The notes under the pieces: model-generated | Seen by the model: only the letters and a program-made list of their open reading frames with translations | The model's database searches: none | What the model was told of the DNA's origin: nothing | Made by a program: the position numbers and the translations under genes | Shown here: one piece after another, positions 8,173 to 16,259 of the stretch | How positions within the stretch are numbered: the stretch's first letter is position 1 | Layout of the letters: each line of letters starts with the position of its first letter | DNA from: Hymenobacter chitinivorans DSM 11115 | GTDB taxonomy: Bacteria; Bacteroidota; Bacteroidia; Cytophagales; Hymenobacteraceae | Reading direction: 5' to 3' | Length of the DNA stretch: 64,000 nucleotides | NCBI RefSeq assembly: GCF_002797555.1 | Contig: NZ_PGFA01000001.1 | Span: 2,728,001 to 2,792,000, forward strand

Positions 8173-8832
8173 ATGAAAGCCTTTCTGTTTGATTTGAACG
8201 GTACGATGATTCACGACATGGATTATCATACCGATGCTTGGCACCACATGTTCAACCACGAGCTGGGTGGCCACTTTACCCGCGAAGAGGTGAAGCCCCA
8301 GATGTACGGCAAAAACCAGGAAGTCCTGGTGCGGATGTTCGGCCCCGACCGGTTTACGGCCGCCGAAATGGACGAGCTGGCCTTTCGCAAAGAACAGCGC
8401 TACCAGCAGGAATTCCGGCCCCACCTGGCCCTGCTGCCCGGCCTGCCCGAGTTTCTGGCGCGGGCCCACCAGCAAGGAATTCCAATGGCCATCGGCTCGG
8501 CCGCCATTCCCTTCAACATCGACTTCGTGCTCGACACGCTCGGCATCCGGCCCTACTTCCGGGCCATCGTCAGCGCCGACGACGTGACGCGCAGCAAGCC
8601 CCATCCCGAAACCTTCCTCAAAGCCGCCGGGCAGCTCGGCGTTCTTCCCTCCGACTGCCTCGTCTTCGAAGACGTGCCCAAAGGCGCCGAAGCCGCCCGC
8701 AATGCCGGCATGAAGGCCGTCATCCTCACCACCACCCACGAGCCGAGCGAGTTTGCCCACCTGCCCAACATCCTGCACTTCGCCCCCGACTTCCGGGACG
8801 AAGCCATAAAGAGCCTCCTCGACAACGCCTAA
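8173..8832 (+). CDS. HAD-superfamily phosphatase/phosphoglucomutase-like hydrolase
   Basis: A 219-residue HAD subfamily IA enzyme. Motif I is FLFDLNGTM near residue 5, with Asp 7 as nucleophile; the second acid is replaced by Asn 9 (DxNGT instead of DxDGT). Motif II is AIGSAA near 98, motif III is SKPHPETFLKAA near 140 (Lys), and motif IV is CLVFEDVPKGAEAARNAGM near 163. The helical cap follows motif I. The layout resembles beta-phosphoglucomutase-type enzymes. The D-to-N change at the general acid/base position could reduce phosphomutase activity. The substrate is unknown. Confidence 0.85.
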   Translation: MKAFLFDLNGTMIHDMDYHTDAWHHMFNHELGGHFTREEVKPQMYGKNQEVLVRMFGPDRFTAAEMDELAFRKEQRYQQEFRPHLALLPGLPEFLARAHQQGIPMAIGSAAIPFNIDFVLDTLGIRPYFRAIVSADDVTRSKPHPETFLKAAGQLGVLPSDCLVFEDVPKGAEAARNAGMKAVILTTTHEPSEFAHLPNILHFAPDFRDEAIKSLLDNA

Positions 8833-8836
8833 GGTC

Positions 8837-9039
8837 CGTTCGACGCCGTACTTCACCCGTACCACGCCGCTTCGAGGGCGTTCGAAGCCCTACTTCAGGC
8901 GTTCGACACCACACTTTAGGCGTTCGACGCCGCACTTCACCCGTACGACGCCGCACTTCACCCGTACGACACCGCACTTCAGGCGTTCGACACCGCACTT
9001 CACCCGTTCGACACCGTACTTCACCCGTACGAGGTAACC
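8837..9039. repeat. 21-bp tandem repeat array (nine units plus a partial)
   Basis: Nine direct 21-bp units run without spacers from 8837 to 9025, followed by a partial unit. The consensus is close to CGTTCGACRCCGCACTTCACC, with a recurring alternative end (TTCAGG). The array starts 5 bp after the HAD stop and ends before the shared terminator. Because 21 is divisible by three, all frames that avoid stops stay open and give spurious heptapeptide-repeat ORFs on both strands. Confidence 0.9.
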
Positions 9040-9057
9040 AGCACGACCACTGCCAAC

Positions 9058-9092
9058 AAAAAAGCCTCCGCATTGTAGCAGGAGGCTTTTTT
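9058..9092. terminator. Bidirectional terminator between HAD gene and dnaB
   Basis: AAAAAAGCCTCC and GGAGGCTTTTTT are perfect 12-bp arms around an 11-nt loop. The T-run on each side lets it serve both convergent genes. Confidence 0.88.
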
Positions 9093-9109
9093 CATACCTG
9101 AATCCGGGC

Positions 9110-11749
9110 TTAGAACGGCGGGTCGTCGTTGCCGAAGTTGCTTTTCGGGAACGGCACGGGCCCCGGCCCCCCCTCGTTGATCTTGCTGCCCAGCCGGATG
9201 GTATTCGGCGCAAAACCGGGCTCGTCGTCGAAGGTGCTGGCCGGGAAGGCCCCGGTGTTGTACTCGGCGTCCATCCCAAAACCGCCCCCGTCGAGGTCGG
9301 CAAACTTGGTGAACTTACCAATAAACTTGAGCTGCACCGTTTCCAGGGAGCCGTTCCGGTGCTTGGCAATGATTACCTCGCCCGTGCCCTGGGTCGGGTT
9401 GCCCATTTCGTCCTCCGTAATCTTGTAGTACTCCGGGCGGTAGAGGAACACTACCATGTCGGCGTCCTGCTCGATAGAACCCGATTCGCGAAGGTCACTG
9501 AGCTGGGGCTTTTTGTCGCCGCCCCGGGTTTCCACCGAGCGCGAAAGCTGGGACAGGGCCAGCACCGGCACGTTGAGTTCCTTGGCAATACCCTTCAGAG
9601 CCCGCGAAATCGAGGCAATTTCCTGTTCGCGGTTGCCGGCGCCCTTGCCCCCATCCGAGTTACCCGTCATCAGCTGCAGGTAGTCGATGATGATCATCTG
9701 GATGTCGTGGTGGGCCTTGAGGCGGCGGCACTTCGTGCGCAATTCCCGGATACTCAGGCCCGGCGTGTCGTCGATGTAAATCGGGGCCGACGACAAGCCG
9801 GCAATCTTGTGGTTGAGCTGGGCCCACTCGTAGTCGGCCAGGTTGCCCTTCTTAATCTTTTCGGAGTCCAGCTCCGCCTCGGCCGAAATCAGACGATTCA
9901 CGAGCTGAATCGAGGACATTTCCAGCGAGAAAATCGCCACTGCCTTCTTGTGGTCCACCGCCGCATTACGCATCGCCGATACTACGAAAGCCGTGTTGTG
10001 GGTCACCGTCATGTCCTGGAGCAGGAACAGGCGGTTGCCATCAATAGCAAAGCCGTAGTAGTCGTCTTCCTTATCGAGCTCGACCGAAACGCCGGTCATG
10101 CGCCAATCGACCTTGCTGGCCCAGGGCTGCGCCTTTTTCCGCTCGATACGCACCGGCACGCGGTTGATGTCGCCATAAATCCGTACCCGGAACACCTCAC
10201 TCTCGTAGCCGATGCTGCTAATGGCGGCCCGCTTTTTCTTTAACGAGGTGCGGAAGCCCAGCGAGTCGGCCAGAAACTTAATTTGCCGGGCCAGACGGTG
10301 GTTTTTCTGGGTGATTTCGTAGCCGTTGCTCACCGGGTCCAGGTGGCCGTCGGAGTCAATAAGGCCTGCCAGCAGCCGCAAGCGGTTCTCGGTCGAGTTG
10401 CTCAAATACTGCTGGGGAATGTGCTTGTTGCCGAGCACCCCGAGCTGCCGCAGCTCATCTTGCAACGAATACTGCGCGATGCTGCCGCCCTGCCGGCCCC
10501 GCGTGATGCCGTAGCTGTTGCAGCGCCCTTCGACTACGCCCACCGTTACCTGCATATCCAACGCGTTGGCGTACTCGTGCAGATAGTCGATGATTTCCTG
10601 ATCCTGCCCGGTAATGCGGCAGTTGTCGGACGAACCATCACCAAGCCACACGCCGAGGAAATACGGGTCAACCGTTACTTCCTGAGCAGCAAACTCCACG
10701 GGCACTTTGTAGCCCTTGTAGTTCGAGCGGAACTTCTCCGACTTGCTCAGCCAGTCCTTGACGGTGATGTTGAGCACGTCGCCGTGGCGGTGCGGGCCCT
10801 CAGTGCGGCTGCGCTTGAGCGAGAGAATGTGGCTTTCGTTGACGCGGTAGGCTTCGGCCTTGTTCTGACGCACCCAGTACATCCGCTCCCGTCCGCGGGC
10901 AATATTGAGCACCCGGCGCGGCGTGGAGTCGTCGCCCATCAGCAGTTCGCCTTCGCGCACGTCTTCCACGTTGCGCAGCGTGCCGTCGTACATCAGCACC
11001 TTGGTGCCTTTGCCCAAGCACTTGCCCATGCCCGGGCGAGCCGCAATAATCACCAGGTCAGATGGTTGCCAGCCCGAAGTAACCCGGTCCAGGGCCGAGA
11101 AGCCCGAGGGTACGCCAGTGAGGCCATCCTTCTGATTTTTCTTTTCTTCCAGCTCCTTGATGGCCTTGCCCATCAGGCTGCGCATGTCGTCGAAGTTCTT
11201 GCGGATGTTGGATTCCGAAACTTCGAACAAAGCCTGTTCGGTGCTGTCGAGCAGGTTAAAAACGTCGGTGGTATCCTCGAAAGCGTCGCGGTGAATGGTG
11301 CTGGCAATGTTGATCAGCTCCCGCTTAATGGCGTTTTCGGTGATGATACGGGCGTGGTACTCGATGTTGGCCGCCGAGTTGACCTTGAAGGTCAGGTTGG
11401 CCACGAAGTGGGCCCCGCCGCCGGCTTCTAGTTCGCCCATTTCCCGCAACTCGTGGGTCACGGTCAGGATGTCAATCGGCTCGGACTTGTCGAACAGATT
11501 GAGGATGGCCTTGAAGATGCGCCGGTGCTTCTCGTCGTAGAAGCTCTCGGGCTTGAGGATGTCGATGACGGTGGTCAGGGCATCCTTTTCCAGCATGAGG
11601 GCACCCAAAACAGCGGCTTCCAGCTCCCGCGCCTGGGGCGGGAGCTTACCCGAGGGCGTGCCCATGGACAGCTGCGGGGGGCGGCTGTTCCAGGCGGCTT
11701 TGGCCCGCGAGGCAGATTGTTTTAGGCGGTCATCCATCCGGTCATTCAT
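9110..11749 (-). CDS. dnaB: Replicative DNA helicase DnaB, interrupted by an intein
   Basis: An 879-codon frame encodes the hexameric replicative helicase plus a 342-residue intein. The N-terminal domain spans about residues 35-190 (LPPQARELEAAVLGALMLEKDAL). The RecA-like domain begins near 210. The Walker A loop ARPGMGK-T is split by the intein after Lys 243, and Thr 586 resumes the helicase. Walker B is MIIIDYLQLM; further motifs are LSQLSRSVE, SDLRESGSIEQDADMV and the arginine-finger region. Without the intein it is 537 residues, normal for DnaB apart from an acidic Gly/Pro/Phe-rich tail ending DDPPF. Splicing is required for activity because the ATP site is interrupted. Confidence 0.96.
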   Translation of the reverse strand: MNDRMDDRLKQSASRAKAAWNSRPPQLSMGTPSGKLPPQARELEAAVLGALMLEKDALTTVIDILKPESFYDEKHRRIFKAILNLFDKSEPIDILTVTHELREMGELEAGGGAHFVANLTFKVNSAANIEYHARIITENAIKRELINIASTIHRDAFEDTTDVFNLLDSTEQALFEVSESNIRKNFDDMRSLMGKAIKELEEKKNQKDGLTGVPSGFSALDRVTSGWQPSDLVIIAARPGMGKCLGKGTKVLMYDGTLRNVEDVREGELLMGDDSTPRRVLNIARGRERMYWVRQNKAEAYRVNESHILSLKRSRTEGPHRHGDVLNITVKDWLSKSEKFRSNYKGYKVPVEFAAQEVTVDPYFLGVWLGDGSSDNCRITGQDQEIIDYLHEYANALDMQVTVGVVEGRCNSYGITRGRQGGSIAQYSLQDELRQLGVLGNKHIPQQYLSNSTENRLRLLAGLIDSDGHLDPVSNGYEITQKNHRLARQIKFLADSLGFRTSLKKKRAAISSIGYESEVFRVRIYGDINRVPVRIERKKAQPWASKVDWRMTGVSVELDKEDDYYGFAIDGNRLFLLQDMTVTHNTAFVVSAMRNAAVDHKKAVAIFSLEMSSIQLVNRLISAEAELDSEKIKKGNLADYEWAQLNHKIAGLSSAPIYIDDTPGLSIRELRTKCRRLKAHHDIQMIIIDYLQLMTGNSDGGKGAGNREQEIASISRALKGIAKELNVPVLALSQLSRSVETRGGDKKPQLSDLRESGSIEQDADMVVFLYRPEYYKITEDEMGNPTQGTGEVIIAKHRNGSLETVQLKFIGKFTKFADLDGGGFGMDAEYNTGAFPASTFDDEPGFAPNTIRLGSKINEGGPGPVPFPKSNFGNDDPPF
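9995..11020 (-). mobile_element. Intein with LAGLIDADG homing endonuclease in DnaB P-loop
   Basis: The insert spans DnaB codons 244-585 (342 residues). It begins with Cys 1 (CLGKGTKVLMYDG, block A). It has a block-B-like NESH (residues 61-64) and ends TVTHN, with penultimate His and final Asn, followed by extein Thr as +1 nucleophile. Two dodecapeptide motifs are present: FLGVWLGDGS (121-130) and LAGLIDSDG (217-225), each with its catalytic Asp. All splicing residues are intact, so both splicing and homing are plausible. Boundaries come from the residue motifs and restoration of GMGKT. Confidence 0.93.
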
Positions 11750-11759
11750 CGGTACTCAG

Positions 11760-11767
11760 CAAATCTA
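11760..11767 (-). promoter_or_regulatory. Promoter -7 element of dnaB
   Basis: On the minus strand this reads TAGATTTG, an exact TAnnTTTG match, ending 11 bp before the dnaB ATG. It implies a very short 5' leader. Confidence 0.5.
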
Positions 11768-11900
11768 ACGCAAAAGGGGCACAAAGCTAACGGCTGAAAC
11801 GCACATTATCTGATGGGCTCCATCCTTTCTTTTCGGTATATTCCCCGGCCCCTCTCACGATGCTCCACAATCAGGACCCGGTACAACGGCCCCGGTTTAT

Positions 11901-11908
11901 TACCTTTG
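11901..11908 (+). promoter_or_regulatory. Promoter -7 element of the Mur ligase gene
   Basis: TACCTTTG matches TAnnTTTG 45 bp before the ATG at 11954. No clear -33 element is visible. Confidence 0.5.
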
Positions 11909-11953
11909 CCGCCCGGCTCTTAAAGCCCATCCGCTCTGATTTAGTTTTCTTAA

Positions 11954-13339
11954 ATGGCTCCAACGCCCACTTCTCTCCAGCGCCTACACCTGATTGCCAC
12001 CGGTGGCAGCATCATGCACAACCTGGCTCTGGCCCTGCACCGCCGTGGCGCTCAGGTCACTGGCTCCGACGACGAAATCTTTGAGCCCGCCAAAAGCCGC
12101 CTGGCCGCCGCCGGTCTGCTGCCGGCCCAGGAAGGTTGGTTTCCGGAGAAAATAACGCCCGAGCTCGACGCCGTCATTGTGGGTATGCACGCCCGGGCCG
12201 ACAACCCCGAGCTGCTCCGGGCCCAGGAGCTGGGCTTGCGCATCTACTCCTTCCCCGAGTTTATCTACGAGGCGTCCAAGGACAAGCAGCGCGTCGTCAT
12301 CGGCGGCTCCCACGGCAAGACCAGCATTACCTCGCTGATTCTGCACGTGCTGCGCTACCACCACCGCAAGTTCGACTACGCCGTGGGCGCCCAGCTCGAA
12401 GGCTTCGACCTCATGGTGCAGCTCTCCGAGGACGCGCCCATCATCATCATCGAGGGCGACGAATATCTGTCCTCACCCATCGACCGGCGACCCAAGTTTC
12501 ACTTGTACCAGCACCACATCGGCGTTATTTCGGGCATCAGCTGGGACCATATCAACGTGTTTCCGACCGAGGAAGACTACCGGGAGCAGTTCCGCATCTT
12601 CGCCGAGATGACGCCCAAGGCCGGGGTGCTGATTTATGACCGCGACGACGAGCAGGTGCAGCTCGTAACCGTGCCCACCACCTCCGACGTGACCTACATC
12701 GGCTACGGGCCGCACGAAAACAAGGTGCGCCAGGGCAAGACGGTGCTCATCACCAAGAAAGACGAGGAAGTGCCGATTCAGGTGTTTGGGGAGCACAACC
12801 TGCGCAACATCTCGGCCGCCAAGGAAGTCTGCAAGCAGCTGGGCATCAAGGGCAAAGACTTCTACGAGGCCCTGGCGACCTTCAAAGGTGCGGCCCGCCG
12901 CCTGGAGCTGGTGCGCGAAGGCAGCTCGTCGGTGGTTTACAAGGACTTTGCCCACGCCCCGTCCAAGCTCAAGGCCACGGCTACGGCGTTTAAGAAGCAA
13001 TTCCCCAAGCGCCGCCTGGTGGCCTGCCTGGAGCTGCACACCTTCAGCTCGCTTAACCCCGCGTTTTTGCCCCAGTACGCCCACACCTTCGACGCGCCCG
13101 ACGTGGCCGTGGTCTACTTCAACCCCCACGTGCTGGAACACAAGCGCCTGCCCGCCCTGCCCGCCGAGGCCGTGCAGCAAGCCTTCCAGCGCCCCGACCT
13201 GCAGGTGTTCACCGACAGCAAAGCCCTGGCTGAATTTCTGCACCAGCAGCGCTGGCAGGATGCTAACCTGCTGATGATGAGCTCCGGCACATTCGACGGG
13301 CTCGATTTGACGCAATTGGCGACGGAGGTGACAAAGTAG
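11954..13339 (+). CDS. Mur ligase family protein (Mpl/MurC-like)
   Basis: A 461-residue ATP-dependent Mur ligase. The N-terminal Rossmann part carries IATGGSIMHNLALAL, the central domain the ATP loop IGGSHGKTSIT (near 115) and IIEGDEYLSSP (near 165), and ISWDHINVFP near 200. The C-terminal domain has KDFAHAPSKLKAT. This layout matches UDP-N-acetylmuramate:tripeptide ligase (Mpl), which recycles murein peptides, and the related Bacteroidota peptidoglycan synthetases. MurC proper is usually encoded with the mur cluster, which is absent here, so a recycling role is favoured by inference. Confidence 0.88.
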   Translation: MAPTPTSLQRLHLIATGGSIMHNLALALHRRGAQVTGSDDEIFEPAKSRLAAAGLLPAQEGWFPEKITPELDAVIVGMHARADNPELLRAQELGLRIYSFPEFIYEASKDKQRVVIGGSHGKTSITSLILHVLRYHHRKFDYAVGAQLEGFDLMVQLSEDAPIIIIEGDEYLSSPIDRRPKFHLYQHHIGVISGISWDHINVFPTEEDYREQFRIFAEMTPKAGVLIYDRDDEQVQLVTVPTTSDVTYIGYGPHENKVRQGKTVLITKKDEEVPIQVFGEHNLRNISAAKEVCKQLGIKGKDFYEALATFKGAARRLELVREGSSSVVYKDFAHAPSKLKATATAFKKQFPKRRLVACLELHTFSSLNPAFLPQYAHTFDAPDVAVVYFNPHVLEHKRLPALPAEAVQQAFQRPDLQVFTDSKALAEFLHQQRWQDANLLMMSSGTFDGLDLTQLATEVTK

Positions 13340-13354
13340 GTTTTCGTCTAACCG

Positions 13355-13462
13355 CAGAACGTCCTGTCGACCACCGGGAGACATCTCGCGTGCCATGGTA
13401 ATCTGATTACTTTGGCATGCGCGATACCTCGCTAAGGCTCGACATGACAGGCTTTTTTAACC
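13355..13462. repeat. Palindromic intergenic repeat (GAACGTC family)
   Basis: An imperfect palindrome is centred on GTAATC-T-GATTAC (about 13398-13410), with flanks TCGCGTGCCA and TGGCATGCGCGA. Outer words GAACGTCCTGTCGA and TCGACATGACAGG follow, then a T-run. It resembles the copies at 24418, 26553 and 63650. Confidence 0.65.
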
Positions 13463-13487
13463 CTAACTCTACCCCACCCCTCTCCCC

Positions 13488-14186
13488 ATGAAAGAAAACC
13501 TTCTGCTCCTGCACGGCGCTTTGGGCTCGGATAAGCAACTGCGCGGCCTGGCCCGCGACTTGTCGCAGTACTTTCAGGTGCACACGTTTTCGTTTAGTGG
13601 GCACGGGGGGCGGGAAATTGAGCCGGCGCAGTTCAATGTACCGGCGTTTGCCCAGGAGGTTATCGGCTACCTCCGGGAGCAAAACCTGGAGGCCGTCCAC
13701 GTCTTTGGCTACAGCATGGGCGGCTACGTGGCCCTGCTGGCCGCCGCGGAAGCCCCCGGCCTGATCAAGACCGTGACGACGCTGGGCACCAAGTTCGACT
13801 GGTCGGCCGAGACGCTGGCGGCCGAAACCCGGATGCTAGACGCGGCCACGATGCAGGAGAAAGTCCCCCAGTTTGCCGAGCAACTCGCCCAAACCCACGC
13901 TCCTACCGACTGGAAGGCCGTGGTGCAGGCCACGCGCCAGCTGCTGACGGCCCTGAGTGAGCAGCCGCCCCTGACGCCCGCCCGGCTCACCAAAATCACC
14001 GTTCCGGTGCAGATTCTGGTGGGAGAGCTCGACAAAACCGCCGGCGTAGATGCTTCCTCACTCTACGCTTCCTATTTGCCCCAGGCCACGTTTGAAATCC
14101 TGATGAATACCCCCCACCCGCTGGAGCGCGTCAACCCTGATGAGCTGGGGCAGCGCATCCGCCGCTTTAGTGCAGGCGCGGCTTAA
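13488..14186 (+). CDS. Alpha/beta hydrolase
   Basis: A 232-residue alpha/beta-hydrolase-fold protein. LLLHGALGSD near residue 6 forms the oxyanion region. VHVFGYSMGGYVALL near 75 holds the nucleophile Ser in GYSMGG. The acid is probably Asp in VGELDKTAG near 183, and the His lies in NTPHPLERV near 208. Its length and compact cap resemble MenH/esterase-type hydrolases, but no substrate can be named. Its 3' end overlaps the convergent small membrane gene by 20 bp. Confidence 0.88.
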   Translation: MKENLLLLHGALGSDKQLRGLARDLSQYFQVHTFSFSGHGGREIEPAQFNVPAFAQEVIGYLREQNLEAVHVFGYSMGGYVALLAAAEAPGLIKTVTTLGTKFDWSAETLAAETRMLDAATMQEKVPQFAEQLAQTHAPTDWKAVVQATRQLLTALSEQPPLTPARLTKITVPVQILVGELDKTAGVDASSLYASYLPQATFEILMNTPHPLERVNPDELGQRIRRFSAGAA

Positions 14187-14451
14187 GCTCCCGCCACAGG
14201 GTACGCAGCACGCGGACCACGGAGTACCCGAGCATGCCCCAGTAGGCTCCGTTGAGCAGAATCACCGGCAGCGTCCAGCTCTCGGGGAGCAGCCTGACCG
14301 GCACCGGATACGTTAGGACAAACAGCAGAACCTGCTGCCACCAAGCGGGCTGGGCGCCCCACAACAGCAGAAAAGGCGCAGTCAGCAGGGCCAGGATGGC
14401 TTGCAGCATCACGCCGTATACCGCACTCAGGATTAGCCGTCGGTACTTCAT
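14167..14451 (-). CDS. Small integral membrane protein, unknown function
   Basis: A 94-residue protein with three probable membrane helices: residues 5-30 (LILSAVYGVMLQAILALL), 38-58 and 62-80. It ends in a basic tail (LRTLWRELKPRLH). I recognise no family. Codon use fits the neighbours, and the ORF ends by a tail-to-tail overlap with the hydrolase gene. The position between the hydrolase and a good terminator supports it being real. Confidence 0.6.
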   Translation of the reverse strand: MKYRRLILSAVYGVMLQAILALLTAPFLLLWGAQPAWWQQVLLFVLTYPVPVRLLPESWTLPVILLNGAYWGMLGYSVVRVLRTLWRELKPRLH

Positions 14452-14483
14452 CGAACTTCTGGTTTGAAAGGCTTTAAACTACC

Positions 14484-14519
14484 AAAAAAAGGCCCGCTAC
14501 GAAGTAAGCGGGCCTTTTT
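14484..14519. terminator. Bidirectional terminator
   Basis: AAAAAAAGGCCCGCT pairs with AGCGGGCCTTTTT around an 8-nt loop. On the minus strand it ends the 14655-15224 operon; the stop codon of the 52-residue gene lies inside the stem. Confidence 0.88.
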
Positions 14520-14655
14520 CTTTTGCCTCGTTTGCATCATCGGGGCGCGGGGGCTCCGGTGGTTGAGGCCGAATGGGTTGGGAACGGCGCCGGTCGGTGG
14601 TGACCAGCAGGGCCAGGGCCGTGAGCCCGAGACGCAGCAGCCATTTGCGGTTCAT
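14497..14655 (-). CDS. Small 52-residue membrane/proline-rich protein
   Basis: Translating from the ATG at 14655 gives 52 residues: a basic start (MNRKWLLRLG), one hydrophobic stretch (LTALALLV) and a polar, Pro/Arg-rich tail ending EKGPLTS. Its ATG overlaps the TAA of the upstream lipoprotein gene (TAATG), a typical translational coupling arrangement, and its stop lies in the operon terminator. No family is recognised. The coupling is the main evidence that it is a gene. Confidence 0.55.
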   Translation of the reverse strand: MNRKWLLRLGLTALALLVTTDRRRSQPIRPQPPEPPRPDDANEAKEKGPLTS

Positions 14656-15224
14656 TACTTACGAAACAGGTTGTTGCTGTTTTCCACGACCAGGTCGCAG
14701 CGACTGCCGCCGCTGTTGTCGCCGCAGGTGGTACCGGTAATCTGGTTTTTCTCGAAGGAGAAGTAGCAGAACGAGCAGCCCACGCTGGTAATGGTGTAGC
14801 GCTCGGCGTGGGAGCTCAGGTACAGGCTCTGGTCGGTGGAAGTGATGAGGGGCAGGGCCATGGAGCGGAACATTCCGTCGCGCAGGCCCATACCCACCAA
14901 GTAGTAAATAGGCTTGTCCTTGGGGCTTTCCTGCACCTTACGGATCATGGTTTTGTCGACCACCGTGCCATCGTTGAACTCCCGGATAAAGGCCGTGGCC
15001 AGCTGGGCCCGGGGCATGATGTACTCGATTTTGCCCTCATTGAGACGGGCCAGCTGGGTGCTGACGCCCTCGCGCTTACGGCGGTTGGCTTCTTCCTCGG
15101 GGTCTTTGCCGGGAGAACTTACTTCGGGAAAACCGCGCTTGGTAGTTTCGCAGCCCGCCACAATCCCCAGCAAGGGCAACGTGAGCAGGGCCAGATACAG
15201 CGCAGAACGGGAGAATACTTTCAT
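14655..15224 (-). CDS. Lipoprotein, unknown function
   Basis: A 189-residue protein with a signal sequence and lipobox (LGIVAGC, Cys 25). A charged linker follows (about 35-52, PGKDPEEEANRRKREG). The folded part contains YYLVGMGLRDGMFRSMALPL and a C-terminal segment with four cysteines (VGCSFCYF, TTCGDN, RCDLV). It looks like an outer-membrane or periplasmic lipoprotein with possible disulfides. No named family is recognised. It lies 24 bp downstream of the M48 protease gene, so the two probably share a transcript. Confidence 0.75.
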   Translation of the reverse strand: MKVFSRSALYLALLTLPLLGIVAGCETTKRGFPEVSSPGKDPEEEANRRKREGVSTQLARLNEGKIEYIMPRAQLATAFIREFNDGTVVDKTMIRKVQESPKDKPIYYLVGMGLRDGMFRSMALPLITSTDQSLYLSSHAERYTITSVGCSFCYFSFEKNQITGTTCGDNSGGSRCDLVVENSNNLFRK

Positions 15225-15248
15225 TGAGCAAGGGCCGAAGCCCCGAAA

Positions 15249-16043
15249 TTAGCGGGCTTTGTAATACTTACGCGCCTCGGGCAGCTCCCGCTGAATATCG
15301 GCGATGCGCGTACCGTTGGAGGGGTGAGTCGAGAGGAATTCGGGCGGGGCGGCCTGGTTTTCGCGGGCGTCCATGCGCTGCCAGAACGTAATAGCGCCGT
15401 CGGGGTTGTAACCGGCCATGGCCATGAAGATCAAGCCCAGGTGGTCGGCCTCCGACTCCTGGTTGCGGCCGTACTTGAGCAGCCCGACGGAAGAACCTAC
15501 GCCAAAGGCCTGCAGGGCCAGTTGCTGGGTACCCTCAGGTTTGGTGGCCAAGGCTGCCGACAAGGCCTGCCCGCCGTAACTTTGCAGCAGGCCCTGGCTC
15601 ATACGCTCCGAGCCGTGCTTGGCCACGGCGTGGGCAATTTCGTGGGACATGACCACGGCCAGGCCGTTTTCGTCCTGGGTGATGGGCAGAATCCCGGTAT
15701 ACACGGCCACCTTGCCGCCGGGCATGCACCAGGCGTTTTCCTGCTTGTCCTCAAGTACGTTGAACTCCCAGGCGTAGCCGGCCAGCTGGTCTTGCTGATT
15801 CTGGCTGCGGAAGTAGGTTTCGACGGCCTGCTCGATGCGCTGGCCCACGCGGCGCACCATGGCCGTGGCGTTGGCATCGGTGGAAAGCTTGCTGGTGCGC
15901 AGCACTTCCTGGTACTGCTGCACGGCCAGGGCGTTGATTTCGGCGTCGGAAACCAGGCTGAGCTGCCGGCGGCCGGTAATCGGGACGGTAGAGCAGGCCG
16001 CGGCCATAAACAGGCAGCCGGCCAGCATGACTTTTTTTATCAT
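15249..16043 (-). CDS. M48-family metalloprotease lipoprotein
   Basis: A 264-residue zinc protease. The signal sequence ends at a lipobox-like MAAAC (Cys 17). The zinc motif HEIAHAVAKH is at residues 134-143, and the third ligand is in NQESEADHLGL near 205. This is the LoiP/BepA type of single-domain periplasmic M48 protease involved in outer-membrane protein quality control. The TPR tail of BepA is absent; the protein stops after THPSNGTRIADIQRELPEA. It is the first gene of a minus-strand operon with the 189- and 52-residue proteins. Confidence 0.92.
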   Translation of the reverse strand: MIKKVMLAGCLFMAAACSTVPITGRRQLSLVSDAEINALAVQQYQEVLRTSKLSTDANATAMVRRVGQRIEQAVETYFRSQNQQDQLAGYAWEFNVLEDKQENAWCMPGGKVAVYTGILPITQDENGLAVVMSHEIAHAVAKHGSERMSQGLLQSYGGQALSAALATKPEGTQQLALQAFGVGSSVGLLKYGRNQESEADHLGLIFMAMAGYNPDGAITFWQRMDARENQAAPPEFLSTHPSNGTRIADIQRELPEARKYYKAR

Positions 16044-16219
16044 GGTAGCGTCGGAATTGGAAAGGACAATGGCGCGGCAGCAGAACCGTAGCAGCCGCCG
16101 CGGCCGGGTGTGCTGCTATACGAATAGCGGCGGGTAAAATGTTTAGGCCCGGGCAGGCCAACGGGACGCCGCCGCGTTACGTAGGCGGCATTTTGATTTT
16201 CCGGGCCGCGAATAAGCGC

Positions 16220-16227
16220 TATTTTTG
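16220..16227 (+). promoter_or_regulatory. Promoter -7 element of the FAH-family gene
   Basis: TATTTTTG fits TAnnTTTG and lies 32 bp before the ATG at 16260. Confidence 0.45.
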
Positions 16228-16259
16228 GCCAAACACCTTTTCTTCCGACTTCCCCCTCC

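Noticed and set aside
8837..9039. Possible CRISPR array
   Set aside because: Units are contiguous 21-mers with no unique spacers, and no cas gene is nearby.
8238..9369. Overlapping frames through the 21-bp array on both strands
   Set aside because: They are shadow frames of the HAD and dnaB genes extended by a stop-free repeat.
9359..11431. Long plus-strand frames opposite dnaB
   Set aside because: They are shadow frames with no domains; the minus-strand helicase and intein are unambiguous.
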